From: Thermohalobaculum sp039805905
GTDB lineage: Bacteria > Pseudomonadota > Alphaproteobacteria > Rhodobacterales > Rhodobacteraceae
Reading direction: 5' to 3'
Assembly (NCBI GenBank): GCA_039805905.1
Contig: JBDIVM010000009.1
Coordinates: 124,001-188,000, forward strand
DNA: 64,000 nucleotides
Shown here: one piece after another, positions 24,717 through 33,325 of the stretch
Position numbering within the stretch: position 1 is the stretch's first letter
Layout of the letters: each line of letters starts with the position of its first letter
Position numbers and translations under genes: made by a program
Notes under the pieces: model-generated
What the model saw: only the letters and a program-made list of their open reading frames with translations
Database searches by the model: none
Told to the model about the DNA's origin: nothing

Positions 24717-27116
24717 ATGGCCACCCTGCCTGCGCTCTTCGCCGACTGGTTCGCTGCCCGCGGCTGGCGACCATACCCCCACCAGCTCGAGCTGCTCGCC
24801 TGCCGTGCCCGCGCGGCGATGCTGATCGCACCGACCGGGGCGGGCAAGACGCTGGCTGGCTTCCTGCCCTCGCTGGTCGACCTCGCCTCCACCGCCGGCA
24901 GCGGACTCCACACGCTCTACGTCTCGCCGCTCAAGGCGCTCACCGCCGATATCGGACGCAACCTGCGTGCGCCGGTGGCGGGGATGGGCCTCGCGCTCCG
25001 GATCGAGGACCGAACCGGCGACACACCGCCGTCGCAGCGCCGCCGCCAGCGCGCCGACCCGCCGCACTTCCTGCTGACGACGCCCGAGAGCCTCGCCCTC
25101 TTGCTGAGCCAGGAGGAGGCGCCGAGACTCTTTGCCGGGCTCGGCCGCGTCGTCGTGGACGAGGTGCATGCGCTGGCGGGCACGAAGCGCGGCGACCAGC
25201 TTGCGCTCTGCCTCGCCCGGCTGGGATCGCTGGCGCCCGGCTACCGGATCGCCGCGCTCTCGGCGACGGTCGAGGATCCCGCCGCCTATGCGGCGTGGCT
25301 GGCGCCCGGCGGCTGCGCCGTCCTGCACGCAGATCCGGGCTCGGAGCCCGACATCTCGATTCTCGAGGATGCCGGCGACCCGCCCTGGGCCGGCATGGGC
25401 GGCCGCTATGCGGCCGGCGCGGTGATGGAGCTGATCCGCGCCCACCACACGACCATCGTCTTCATCAACACTCGCGCCCAGGCCGAGCTGTTCTTCCGCG
25501 CCCTGTGGGAGGCCAATGAGGAAGGGCTGACGATCGGTCTCCACCACGGCTCTCTGGCGCTCGAGGCGCGCAAGCGCGTCGAGGCGGCGATGGCCGCCGG
25601 CAGCCTGCGCGCCGTGGTGGCGACGAGTTCGCTCGATCTCGGGCTCGACTGGGGCGACGTGGATCTGGTGATTCAGGTCGGTGCGCCCAAGGCGGTGAAG
25701 CGCCTCGTGCAGCGGATCGGGCGGGCAAACCACCGCTACGACGCGCCCTCGAAGGCAGTGCTGGTTCCGGCGAACCGGTTCGAGGTACTGGAATGTCACG
25801 CGGCGCTCGGGGCGGTGCGGGCGCATGAGCTCGACGGCGAGGGCCTGCCGGCGGGCGGGCTCGACGTGCTCTGCCAGCACCTGCTGCTGACCGCCTGCGC
25901 CGGACCCTTCGACGCCGACGCGGCCTTCGCCGAGGCCCGGCGCGCCGGCCCCTACCGCGATCTTGCGCGCAGCGATTTCGACGCCTGCCTCGATTTCTGC
26001 GCCACCGGCGGCTACGCGCTCCGTGCCTATGACCGCTGGCGCCGGCTGATGCAGGGAGCGGACGGGCGGTGGCGGCTGCGCGATCCGCGCGGCGCCCGGC
26101 GGCTCAGGATGAACGCCGGGACGATCATCGACACCGAGACGCTGGGAGTGCGCATGGGCCGGCGCGGCGGCCCGAAGCTCGGCGAGGTCGAGGAAGCCTT
26201 CGCCGCCTCGCTGACACCGGGCGACAGCTTCCTGATCGGCGGCCAGGTGGTGCAGTTCGACGCGCTGCGCGAGCTGACGCTCCAGGTCAGCCCGGCGCCC
26301 GGCCGCGAGCCGAAGATCGCGGTATTCTCGGGCACCAAGCTCGCCACCTCGACCGAGCTGTCGGCCCGCGTGGTCGCGATCCTGTCCGACCCGGCGCGCT
26401 GGGCGCCGCTGCCGCCGCCGGTGCGCGACTGGCTCGACCTGCAGCAGCAATATTCCCGTCTGCCCGAACCGGGACGGCTCCTGGTCGAGACCTTCCCGCG
26501 CGCGGACAGGCACTTCCTCGCGGTCTATGCCTTCGCCGGACGGAACGCCAACCAGACGCTGGGCCTGCTGCTCTCGAAGCGGATGGAGGCGGCGGGGCTG
26601 GCGCCGGCCGGCTTCGTCGCGACCGACTACGCGGTGCTGCTGTGGAGCCTTCACCCGGCATCCCGTCCGGCCGCACTGCTCGACCCCGCCGGGCTCCATG
26701 CCGGGCTCGAGGACTGGCTCGCCGGCAATGCGGTGATGAAGCGGACCTTCCGCAGCGTCGCGACCGTATCCGGGCTGATCGAGCGCCGGCTGCCGGGGCT
26801 CAGGAAGACCGGGCGGCAGGCGACGTTCTCGTCCGACATCCTCTACGACACGCTGCGGCGCCACGATCCGGACCACCTGATGCTCAGGATCACGCGGATC
26901 GAGGCGATGCGCGGCCTCGTCGACTTCGGCCGCATCGCAGCGATGCTGGCCCGGATCGGGGGCCGGATCGACCATGTTGCTGCCCGGCGCGTGACTCCGC
27001 TCGCCGCGCCGATGCTGCTCGAGGTCGGCAAGGTGCCGATCGCCGGCGGCAGTGCCGAAGCCGCCATCCTCGCCGACGAGGCCGCGCTCGAGGCCGAGAT
27101 CAGGGCACACGCGTGA
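24717..27116 (+). CDS. Lhr-type DEXH helicase (ligase-associated DNA damage response type)
   Basis: The 799-residue protein is a superfamily 2 helicase. Walker A is APTGAGKTLAG near residue 40, the DEXH box is VVVDEVHAL, motif III is LSAT and motif VI is QRIGRANHRYD. The C-terminal region with LRMNAGTIIDTETL and RRGGPKLGEVEEAF is the winged-helix/Lhr core found in ligase-associated DEXH helicases. These usually sit next to an ATP-dependent DNA ligase, an exonuclease and a PdeM-like phosphoesterase; none of those is in this window. A role in DNA repair is inferred from the family. Confidence 0.88.
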   Translation: MATLPALFADWFAARGWRPYPHQLELLACRARAAMLIAPTGAGKTLAGFLPSLVDLASTAGSGLHTLYVSPLKALTADIGRNLRAPVAGMGLALRIEDRTGDTPPSQRRRQRADPPHFLLTTPESLALLLSQEEAPRLFAGLGRVVVDEVHALAGTKRGDQLALCLARLGSLAPGYRIAALSATVEDPAAYAAWLAPGGCAVLHADPGSEPDISILEDAGDPPWAGMGGRYAAGAVMELIRAHHTTIVFINTRAQAELFFRALWEANEEGLTIGLHHGSLALEARKRVEAAMAAGSLRAVVATSSLDLGLDWGDVDLVIQVGAPKAVKRLVQRIGRANHRYDAPSKAVLVPANRFEVLECHAALGAVRAHELDGEGLPAGGLDVLCQHLLLTACAGPFDADAAFAEARRAGPYRDLARSDFDACLDFCATGGYALRAYDRWRRLMQGADGRWRLRDPRGARRLRMNAGTIIDTETLGVRMGRRGGPKLGEVEEAFAASLTPGDSFLIGGQVVQFDALRELTLQVSPAPGREPKIAVFSGTKLATSTELSARVVAILSDPARWAPLPPPVRDWLDLQQQYSRLPEPGRLLVETFPRADRHFLAVYAFAGRNANQTLGLLLSKRMEAAGLAPAGFVATDYAVLLWSLHPASRPAALLDPAGLHAGLEDWLAGNAVMKRTFRSVATVSGLIERRLPGLRKTGRQATFSSDILYDTLRRHDPDHLMLRITRIEAMRGLVDFGRIAAMLARIGGRIDHVAARRVTPLAAPMLLEVGKVPIAGGSAEAAILADEAALEAEIRAHA

Positions 27117-27200
27117 TCGCGGCGCCCGGATCTCAATGCCGTTGTGCGGTCCCGGCCCCGGGGACTATGATCGCGGCGAAATCCGGTCGGGTGACGCCCC

Positions 27201-28001
27201 ATGCCGTTCCAGAAGATCGCCGCCGAGAAGATCTCGGGCGCCGTTGTCCGGCAGATCGAAAGCCTGATCCTGCAGGGCGTTCTGCGGCCAGGCGACCGGC
27301 TGCCCTCCGAGAGGGAACTCTCCGAGACGATGGAGGTCTCGCGCCCCACCCTGCGCGAGGCGCTGGCCGATCTCGAGCGGCGCGGGCTGATCGCCACCCG
27401 GCCCGGCGGCGGCACCTTCGTCGCCGAGGTGCTGGGCTCGGCCTTCGCGCTACCGCTCATCGAGCTCTTTGCGACGCACGACAGCGCGCTTTTCGACTAC
27501 ATCGCCTTCCGTCGCGACCTCGAGGGGCTGGCGGCCGAGCGGGCCGCGCTGAACGCGACCGGGGCCGATCTCGAGACCGTCGACAGCGTGTTCCGCCGCA
27601 TGGAGGAGGCCGCGCGCAAGCGCAAGCCCGACGAGGAAGCGGCAATCGACGCCGAATTCCACATGACCATCGTCGAGGCGGCGCACAACGTGGTCATGCT
27701 GCACATGATGCGCTCGATCTATGATCTCCTCGTGCAGGGCGTGTTCTACAACCGCGCGGTCATCTATTCGCTGCGCGAGCGGCGCACGAAGCTCCTCGAC
27801 CAGCACCGGGCGATCCGCGACGCGGTGCTCGGGCGCGATCCGAAGGCGGCGCGGCGCGCGGTCGAGGACCACATGGACTTCGTCGCCGAGGCGCTGCGCG
27901 AGGCGAGCCTGATGCGGACCCGCGAGCAGGTCGCGGCACTGCGCCGCCGCCACGAGCAGATTCGCGCCCGGAAGCCCCGGGCGAGAAAGACGGAGGCGTA
28001 G
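27201..28001 (+). CDS. GntR-family transcriptional regulator, FadR (FCD) subfamily
   Basis: The 266-residue regulator has an N-terminal winged helix-turn-helix (LRPGDRLPSERELSETMEV, then SRPTLREALADLERRGLI) and a C-terminal FCD ligand domain. The FCD metal ligands are plausible in DAEFHMTIVEAAHN and DQHRAIRDAV plus EDHMDFV. Such regulators often control organic-acid or amino-acid catabolism and respond to the substrate. No catabolic operon lies directly beside it, so its target is not evident. The C-terminal tail is highly basic (IRARKPRARKTEA). Confidence 0.85.
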   Translation: MPFQKIAAEKISGAVVRQIESLILQGVLRPGDRLPSERELSETMEVSRPTLREALADLERRGLIATRPGGGTFVAEVLGSAFALPLIELFATHDSALFDYIAFRRDLEGLAAERAALNATGADLETVDSVFRRMEEAARKRKPDEEAAIDAEFHMTIVEAAHNVVMLHMMRSIYDLLVQGVFYNRAVIYSLRERRTKLLDQHRAIRDAVLGRDPKAARRAVEDHMDFVAEALREASLMRTREQVAALRRRHEQIRARKPRARKTEA

Positions 28002-28037
28002 GGGTCTGTACGGTCGGTAAGGCGAAGGGGGATTGCG

Positions 28038-28478
28038 ATGAGGGTCGACGGAGGCTGTCACTGCGGGGCAATCCGCTACGAGGCGGAACTGGACCCCGGC
28101 AAGGTCATCATCTGCCACTGCACCGACTGCCAGACATTGTCGGGATCAGCGTTCCGCACGGTGGTTCAGGCGAGGCCGGGGACGTTCAGGCTGCTGGCCG
28201 GGAAGCTCAAGGTCTACGTCAAGACCGGAGAGAGCGGAAACCGGCGCGAGCAGACCTTCTGCCCGGACTGTGGCTCTCCCATCTACTCCGCCCCGATCGG
28301 CGGGGATGGCCGGGCGGTTGCGTTGCGTGTGGGCAGCATCCGCCAGCGCGACCGTCTGGTTCCGAGCGATCAATATTGGGGCCGCTCGGCTCAAGGATGG
28401 CTCGCAGACCTTGCCGCCATTCCACGTCGCGACACGCAGCCGGGTTTTGACCCGGACGGGAGAGTCGGCGACTCCTGA
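28038..28478 (+). CDS. GFA-family zinc protein
   Basis: The 146-residue protein belongs to the GFA (glutathione-dependent formaldehyde-activating-like, CENP-V-like) fold. Two zinc sites are visible: GGCHCGAIRY, CHCTDCQTLSGSAFR and FCPDCGSPIYS. Only a few members have the named activity, so the enzymatic role is uncertain. It lies 36 bases after the GntR regulator on the same strand and converges with the soeC gene over 76 bases. Confidence 0.85.
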   Translation: MRVDGGCHCGAIRYEAELDPGKVIICHCTDCQTLSGSAFRTVVQARPGTFRLLAGKLKVYVKTGESGNRREQTFCPDCGSPIYSAPIGGDGRAVALRVGSIRQRDRLVPSDQYWGRSAQGWLADLAAIPRRDTQPGFDPDGRVGDS

Positions 28479-28554
28479 TGCCGGCGGGCGCGGCCGCGCG
28501 ACTGACGGACCGCCTGGGAGCGGGCAATCACACTCTCGGCGTGCCGCAGATGCC

Positions 28555-29466
28555 TCAGCGCCGCCCGTAATAGAGCGCCTGCACGTGCTCGGCCTCGGCG
28601 AAGAACAGCCAGCGCAGCGCCAGCATGCCGGCCACATGGGCGATGAGCGCGATAACCATCAGCCAGCTTCCGAGCGCGAGCGCCAGCAGCGTCAGCGCCA
28701 GGGGCGCGAGATAACCCAGCACCGCGCCGAGGCGGCGGAGCTCGAAGGCGCGCCTGCGCGCGACCTGATAGGCCATCTCGCGCAGCAGGTAGTTCGAGCC
28801 CGTGTGCGGCGCCTCGAGGAGCCGGACCCGGCCCATGAAGCCGAGGCCGGTGGCGGTCTCCATGGTCGAGCCCTGCGCGCCGCGCCGCGCCCCGGCGGCT
28901 TCCGTCTGCCACCAGACGGCGATCCCGGCCGCCGCCAGCAGCGCGAGCGCGGTCCAGCCCGCCGGGGCCGGGGCACCGGTCAGCCCGGCCGCGGCACCGG
29001 CACCCAGCAGGCCCCCGGCCAGGCCGGCCGCGAGGAACATCGCAGCTGTCGGGGTGGCGCGCCAGCGCGGCACGGTGCGCAGCTGCGCATAGATCATCGC
29101 GGTGGCGTAGATCGTGCCGCTGGCCAAACCGGCGGCGATCAGCCCCAGCCCCCAGAAACGCGCGCCGGCGAAACACCAGAGCGCGGCGTAGAGCCCGAAC
29201 GCCGCCATCGCCGCCAGCATCAGGCAGGCCTCGCGCGAGAGCCAGGACGAGCGCCACTGGCTGAAGGCCAGCCGCGCATTTTCGCGCCGGCCGAGATGGC
29301 CGACCGAGCAGACCCCGCCTGCGCCCGTCAGCGCGAGCGCCAGCGCCGAGGCGACCCAGGGATAGGCGCCGCCGTCCGGACCGAGGCCCAGCCCCAGCCA
29401 GGTCATCATGCCGAGGCCGAGGCCGGTCAGCACGGTGAAGAAGATGATCGACGGCGCGGGATGCAT
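28555..29466 (-). CDS. soeC: Membrane anchor subunit, DmsC/SoeC type
   Basis: The 303-residue protein has about eight hydrophobic helices and matches the DmsC family of quinone-interacting anchors. It would pass electrons between the SoeB iron-sulfur subunit and the quinone pool in the inner membrane. The start ATG at 29466 shares one base with the TGA of soeB, so translation is coupled. The gene symbol depends on the sulfite-dehydrogenase interpretation of the A subunit; a DMSO-reductase type anchor is the alternative. Confidence 0.75.
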   Translation of the reverse strand: MHPAPSIIFFTVLTGLGLGMMTWLGLGLGPDGGAYPWVASALALALTGAGGVCSVGHLGRRENARLAFSQWRSSWLSREACLMLAAMAAFGLYAALWCFAGARFWGLGLIAAGLASGTIYATAMIYAQLRTVPRWRATPTAAMFLAAGLAGGLLGAGAAAGLTGAPAPAGWTALALLAAAGIAVWWQTEAAGARRGAQGSTMETATGLGFMGRVRLLEAPHTGSNYLLREMAYQVARRRAFELRRLGAVLGYLAPLALTLLALALGSWLMVIALIAHVAGMLALRWLFFAEAEHVQALYYGRR

Positions 29467-30218
29467 CAGCCGGGCCTTCCGAGCGCGCCGAGCGCGGCAT
29501 CGAGCCAGCCGAGGAAGCCCTTCGCCTCGGGGTCGGCCAGCGCGGCCAGCCGCGCCGGCGCGCGCTCGTGCCGGTCGCGCGGGCGGGGCGGCAGGTACTT
29601 GTTCACCGGCCGCGTGCCCTGCTCGGGCATCAGGTCATAGCCGCCGCGTTCAGAGACCAGCTGCGACACCTCGCTGTCGGGGTCGCCGATGTCGCCGAAA
29701 TGGCGCGCCCCGGCGGGGCAAGCGCGGACGCAGGCCGGGACGCGGTCCTCCTCCGGCAGGTTCTCGTTGTAGATGCGGTCGATGCAGAGCGTGCATTTCT
29801 TCATCACGCCCGCCAGCGGATCGAGCTCGCGCGCGCCATAGGGACAGGCCCAGGCGCAGAGGCCGCATCCCATGCAGGCATCCTCGTTCACCAGCACGAT
29901 GCCGTCCACGGCGCGCTTGTACGAGGCGCCAGTCGGGCAGACGGTGACGCAGGGCGCATCCTCGCAATGGAGGCAGGACTTGGGGAAATGCACGATCTGC
30001 GCCGGGCCGGTGTCGGGCGTCACCTCGAAGGTGTGGATGCGGTTCAGCCAGGTGCCTTCGGGCTCGGCCCCGTAGGCGTCGATGTCGGCCAGCGGCGCGC
30101 CGTAGCCGCCGGTGTTCCATTCCTTGCAATTCACCGCGCAGGCGTGGCAGCCGACGCAGATGTCGAGGTCGATGACGAGGCCGAGCTTGCGGTGGGTGGC
30201 TTCCGGAAGGGCCGTCAT
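29466..30218 (-). CDS. soeB: Four-cluster ferredoxin subunit, SoeB/DmsB type
   Basis: The 250-residue protein carries 16 cysteines for four [4Fe-4S] clusters: CVGCHACAVNC, CLHCEDAPCVTVC, CMGCGLCAWAC, and CTLC with a later CVRAC. This is the electron-transfer subunit between the molybdenum subunit and the membrane anchor. Two in-frame ATGs exist at 30224 and 30218. The purine-rich GGGGAGGG directly touches the first but lies 6 bases before the second, so 30218 is chosen. That ATG shares its A with the TGA of soeA. Confidence 0.85.
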   Translation of the reverse strand: MTALPEATHRKLGLVIDLDICVGCHACAVNCKEWNTGGYGAPLADIDAYGAEPEGTWLNRIHTFEVTPDTGPAQIVHFPKSCLHCEDAPCVTVCPTGASYKRAVDGIVLVNEDACMGCGLCAWACPYGARELDPLAGVMKKCTLCIDRIYNENLPEEDRVPACVRACPAGARHFGDIGDPDSEVSQLVSERGGYDLMPEQGTRPVNKYLPPRPRDRHERAPARLAALADPEAKGFLGWLDAALGALGRPG

Positions 30219-33046
30219 CACCATCCCTCCCCGTAGGCCACCGCCTTCGGCCCCTGCCCGACCGGCGACTTCTGCCGCCCGAGGCGCGGCTCGGAGATCT
30301 CCGCCCCCGGCGCGGCCTTCTCGATCCGCACGCGCAGGTCGTACCAGGCCGCCTGCCCCGTCACCGGGTCGGAGTTCGACCAGCGCAGCCCGTCGCCCTT
30401 CGGCGGCAGCAGCTCGTGGATCAGGTGGTTGAGCAGGAAGCCCTTCTGGGTCTCCGGCGCCATCGGGTCCAGCGCCCAGGCGCCCTCGCGCTTGCCGATG
30501 GCGTTCCAGGTCCAGACCGTCTGCGGGTTCAGCGCATCCATCCGCGCCACGGGCACCTTGATGCGCCCGTGATGCGAGGTCACCCAGGCCCAGTCGCCTT
30601 CCTTCAAACCGTGCGCCGCCATCACCGAGCCGTGGACGTAGAGCGGGTTCCGCCCGTGGATTTGCCGCAGCCAGGCGTTCTGCGTGCCCCAGCTGTGATA
30701 CATCGCCGCCGGGCGTTGGGTGATGGCGTGCAGCGGGAACTCGCCCGCGTCGACCATGGCCTCCTCGAAGGGCTGCCACCAGACCGGGAGTGGATCGAAG
30801 GCCGCCTTGATCCGCTCGCGCAGGTGATCCGGGGGCTGCACGTCCCCGTGGCCCTCGGCAGCGAGCTGGAACCGGCGCACCGGCTCGACATAGAGCTGGA
30901 ACACGAAGGGCTGCGGCGCGTCGTAGAAACCCATTCCGACCGCCCAGTCCTGATAGGCGGCGTTGAAGGGCTTCATGAAGCGGGCCTCCTCGGGCACAGG
31001 CTCCACCCAGAAACCGCCGTTCTCGATGTAGCGCCTCAGCTGGTCCGGGTTCGGCGCGCCCCGACCCGCCGCCGTGCCATCGCCGCGGAACCCCGCCAGC
31101 GGGCCGACGCCGGGGCGGCGCTGATGGTTGACCATGTAGTCGGCATAGTCGCGGTACCTGGCCGAGCCGTCGTCGTTGACGAAGCCGGGCAGCCGCAGCC
31201 GGGCGCCGAGGTCGATCAGCACCGACTGGAAGCCGCGCACGTCGCGGTCCGGCTCCACGACCGGCCAGCGGATCGCATCGGCCGCGGCATCGGGCTCGCA
31301 GATCGGCCGGTCGAGCAGCGAGATGCAGTCGTGCCGTTCCAGATAGGTCGTGTCGGGCAGGATCAGGTCGGCATAGGCCACCATCTCCGATGAATAGGCG
31401 TCGGAGTAGATGATCTTCGGAATGCGATAGGCGCCGGTCTCGTCCTTCGCCGTCAGCATCTCCATGACCCCCGCGGTGTTCATCGACGAGTTCCACGCCA
31501 TGTTGGCCATGTACATGAACAGGACGTCGACCGGGTAGGGATCGCCGGCACAGGCGTTGGAGATCACCATGTGCATGAGACCGTGGACCGAGAGGGGGTT
31601 CTCCCAGCTGAAGGCCTTGTCGATGCGGGTCGGCGCACCGCCCGCGTCCACGGCCAGATCCGCGGGCGCGCGCGGGAAGCCCAGATGCGGGCCGTTGAGG
31701 GGCCCCTTGACGGCCACCCCCCGGTGCGGCCGCGGATGCGCCTCGACCGGCTTCGGATAGGGCGGCTTGAAGCGGAATCCGCCCGGCGTCTCGACGGCGC
31801 CGAGCAGGAGCTGCAAGAGGTGCAGCGCCCGGCAGGTCTGGAAGCCGTTGGAATGGGCCGAGATGCCGCGCATCGCATGGAAGCTGACCGGCCGCCCGGT
31901 GAACCCCTCGTGGCCCTCGCCGCGGAAATCGGTCCAGGGCTGGTCGATCGTCACCGGCTCGGAAAAGGCGGCCTCGGCGAGCTCGGCCGCCAGCCGCCGG
32001 ATGCGCCCGGCCGTCAGGCCGCAGCGCGACGCCACCGCCTCGGGGGCAAGCTCGGGCTCGATATACTTGCGCGCCATCAGCTCGAACACCGGCGTCGCCC
32101 GGCCCCCTGCGGGGTTCGGGAAGTCGCCCTTGAGTTCCGGCTGCAGCCCCGGCGCGTCGAAGGGCTGCGGCTGGCCGGTCGCCCGGTCCCACACCATCGG
32201 CCTGCCCCCGGCGTCGCGCACGAAGAGGCCGAAGGTCTCGCCGGGGTTGCGGTCCACGAGCCAGGGCGCGTTGGTCCAGCGGGCGAGGTAGCTCACATCC
32301 ACATTGCCGGTGCGCAGCAATTCGTGCACGAGCGCGAGAATCAGAAGCCCGTCGGTGCCGGGCGTGATGCCGACCCACTCGTCGGCCACCGCGCTGTAGC
32401 CGGTGCGCACCGGATTGACCGCGATCACCCGGCCGCCGCGCGACTTGAGCTGGCCGATGCCGATCTTGATCGGGTTCGAGTCGTGGTCCTCGGCGACGCC
32501 GAAGATCATGAAAAGCCTGGTGCGCTCCCAGTCCGGCGCCCCGAACTCCCAGAACGCGCCGCCCAGCGTATAGATACCGGCAGCCGCCATGTTCACCGAG
32601 CAGAATCCGCCATGGGCGGCATAGTTCGGGGTGCCGAACTGCTGCGCCCACCACGAGGTCAGCGACTGCGACTGGTCCCGGCCGGTGAAGAAGGCCAGCC
32701 CGCGCGGGTTTTCCTGCCGGACCGGGCCGAGCCAGGACACCGCCAGCTCCAGCGCCTCGTCCCACCCGATCTCCGCAAACTCGCCCGAGCCGCGCGGGCC
32801 CGTGCGTTTCAGGGGCGTCCGCAGCCGCGCCGGCGAGCCTTGCTGCATGATCCCGGCCGAACCCTTGGCGCAAAGCACGCCGCGGTTCACCGGATGGTCG
32901 CGGTTGCCCTCGATGTACCGCACCCTGCCATCGCGCAGATGCACATTGATGCCGCAGCGGCAGGCGCACATGTAACAGGTGGTGCGCCGCACCTCGTCGG
33001 ATACATGCGGGCTGAGATCCGGCCCCGGTTCCGTTCCGTCTGCCAT
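30218..33046 (-). CDS. soeA: Molybdopterin oxidoreductase catalytic subunit, SoeA (sulfite dehydrogenase) type
   Basis: The 942-residue protein is a DMSO-reductase-family molybdoenzyme. The [4Fe-4S] motif is Cys24-x2-Cys27-x3-Cys31-x27-Cys59, followed by GVLCAKGSAG. Long stretches such as FFTGRDQSQSLTSWWAQQFG and AAHGGFCSVNMAAAG agree with my memory of roseobacter SoeA proteins. No twin-arginine signal is present, so the complex should face the cytoplasm, as known for SoeABC, which oxidises sulfite to sulfate. An in-frame start at 33283 would swallow two clear palindromes, so the ATG at 33046 is preferred. Other cytoplasmic DmsA-like enzymes cannot be ruled out. Confidence 0.75.
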   Translation of the reverse strand: MADGTEPGPDLSPHVSDEVRRTTCYMCACRCGINVHLRDGRVRYIEGNRDHPVNRGVLCAKGSAGIMQQGSPARLRTPLKRTGPRGSGEFAEIGWDEALELAVSWLGPVRQENPRGLAFFTGRDQSQSLTSWWAQQFGTPNYAAHGGFCSVNMAAAGIYTLGGAFWEFGAPDWERTRLFMIFGVAEDHDSNPIKIGIGQLKSRGGRVIAVNPVRTGYSAVADEWVGITPGTDGLLILALVHELLRTGNVDVSYLARWTNAPWLVDRNPGETFGLFVRDAGGRPMVWDRATGQPQPFDAPGLQPELKGDFPNPAGGRATPVFELMARKYIEPELAPEAVASRCGLTAGRIRRLAAELAEAAFSEPVTIDQPWTDFRGEGHEGFTGRPVSFHAMRGISAHSNGFQTCRALHLLQLLLGAVETPGGFRFKPPYPKPVEAHPRPHRGVAVKGPLNGPHLGFPRAPADLAVDAGGAPTRIDKAFSWENPLSVHGLMHMVISNACAGDPYPVDVLFMYMANMAWNSSMNTAGVMEMLTAKDETGAYRIPKIIYSDAYSSEMVAYADLILPDTTYLERHDCISLLDRPICEPDAAADAIRWPVVEPDRDVRGFQSVLIDLGARLRLPGFVNDDGSARYRDYADYMVNHQRRPGVGPLAGFRGDGTAAGRGAPNPDQLRRYIENGGFWVEPVPEEARFMKPFNAAYQDWAVGMGFYDAPQPFVFQLYVEPVRRFQLAAEGHGDVQPPDHLRERIKAAFDPLPVWWQPFEEAMVDAGEFPLHAITQRPAAMYHSWGTQNAWLRQIHGRNPLYVHGSVMAAHGLKEGDWAWVTSHHGRIKVPVARMDALNPQTVWTWNAIGKREGAWALDPMAPETQKGFLLNHLIHELLPPKGDGLRWSNSDPVTGQAAWYDLRVRIEKAAPGAEISEPRLGRQKSPVGQGPKAVAYGEGW

Positions 33047-33224
33047 CGCTGCTGCCCTCGGGGCCGGGGTTCCGCGGGGTCCGGTTCTGCCGGCTCCGGA
33101 TCCTGTCGCCTCGCCCATCATCGTTTTGGACCAGCAAACCACAGGAGCCAGATCGATGAAAGCGATCTGGCCAGTTGCCCCCATGGCAGTGGTTGCCGCC
33201 GCGGCCGGCACGCAATCGCGCGGA

Positions 33225-33248
33225 ATTCCCCGGCGCGCGCCGGGGAAT
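33225..33248. repeat. 24-bp perfect palindrome in the soeA/DUF1045 divergent region
   Basis: ATTCCCCGGCGC is followed directly by its exact reverse complement GCGCCGGGGAAT. It abuts the CRP-type site and lies between two divergent genes. It could fold into a strong cruciform or hairpin or be a regulator site. There is no T-tract. Confidence 0.6.
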
Positions 33249-33263
33249 GTGAGGAACGTCACA
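33248..33263. promoter_or_regulatory. CRP/FNR-superfamily type operator (TGTGA-N6-TCACA)
   Basis: The 16 bases form a perfect TGTGA, six-base spacer, TCACA dyad, the classic CRP recognition pattern. The site is 63 bases before the DUF1045 start and about 200 bases before soeA. Which gene it controls, and which CRP-family protein binds, is not visible. Confidence 0.5.
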
Positions 33264-33325
33264 TCCTCGCAGCCGATGGTCAATACACCGTCTCCCGAGT
33301 GCAGAACGCACGACGGGAGGCAACG

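Noticed and set aside
22863..27110. A minus-strand open frame of 1415 codons running through the desaturase gene and on across the DUF4261, helicase regions
   Set aside because: Only the last 313 residues match a protein family. The rest is antisense to well-supported plus-strand genes and has the Arg/Ala/Gly/Asp-rich makeup of a GC-rich shadow frame.
30218..33283. A longer SoeA starting at 33283
   Set aside because: The extra 79 residues are not similar to the family and would place a 24-bp palindrome and a CRP-type dyad inside the gene; the ATG at 33046 leads directly into the conserved cysteine motif.
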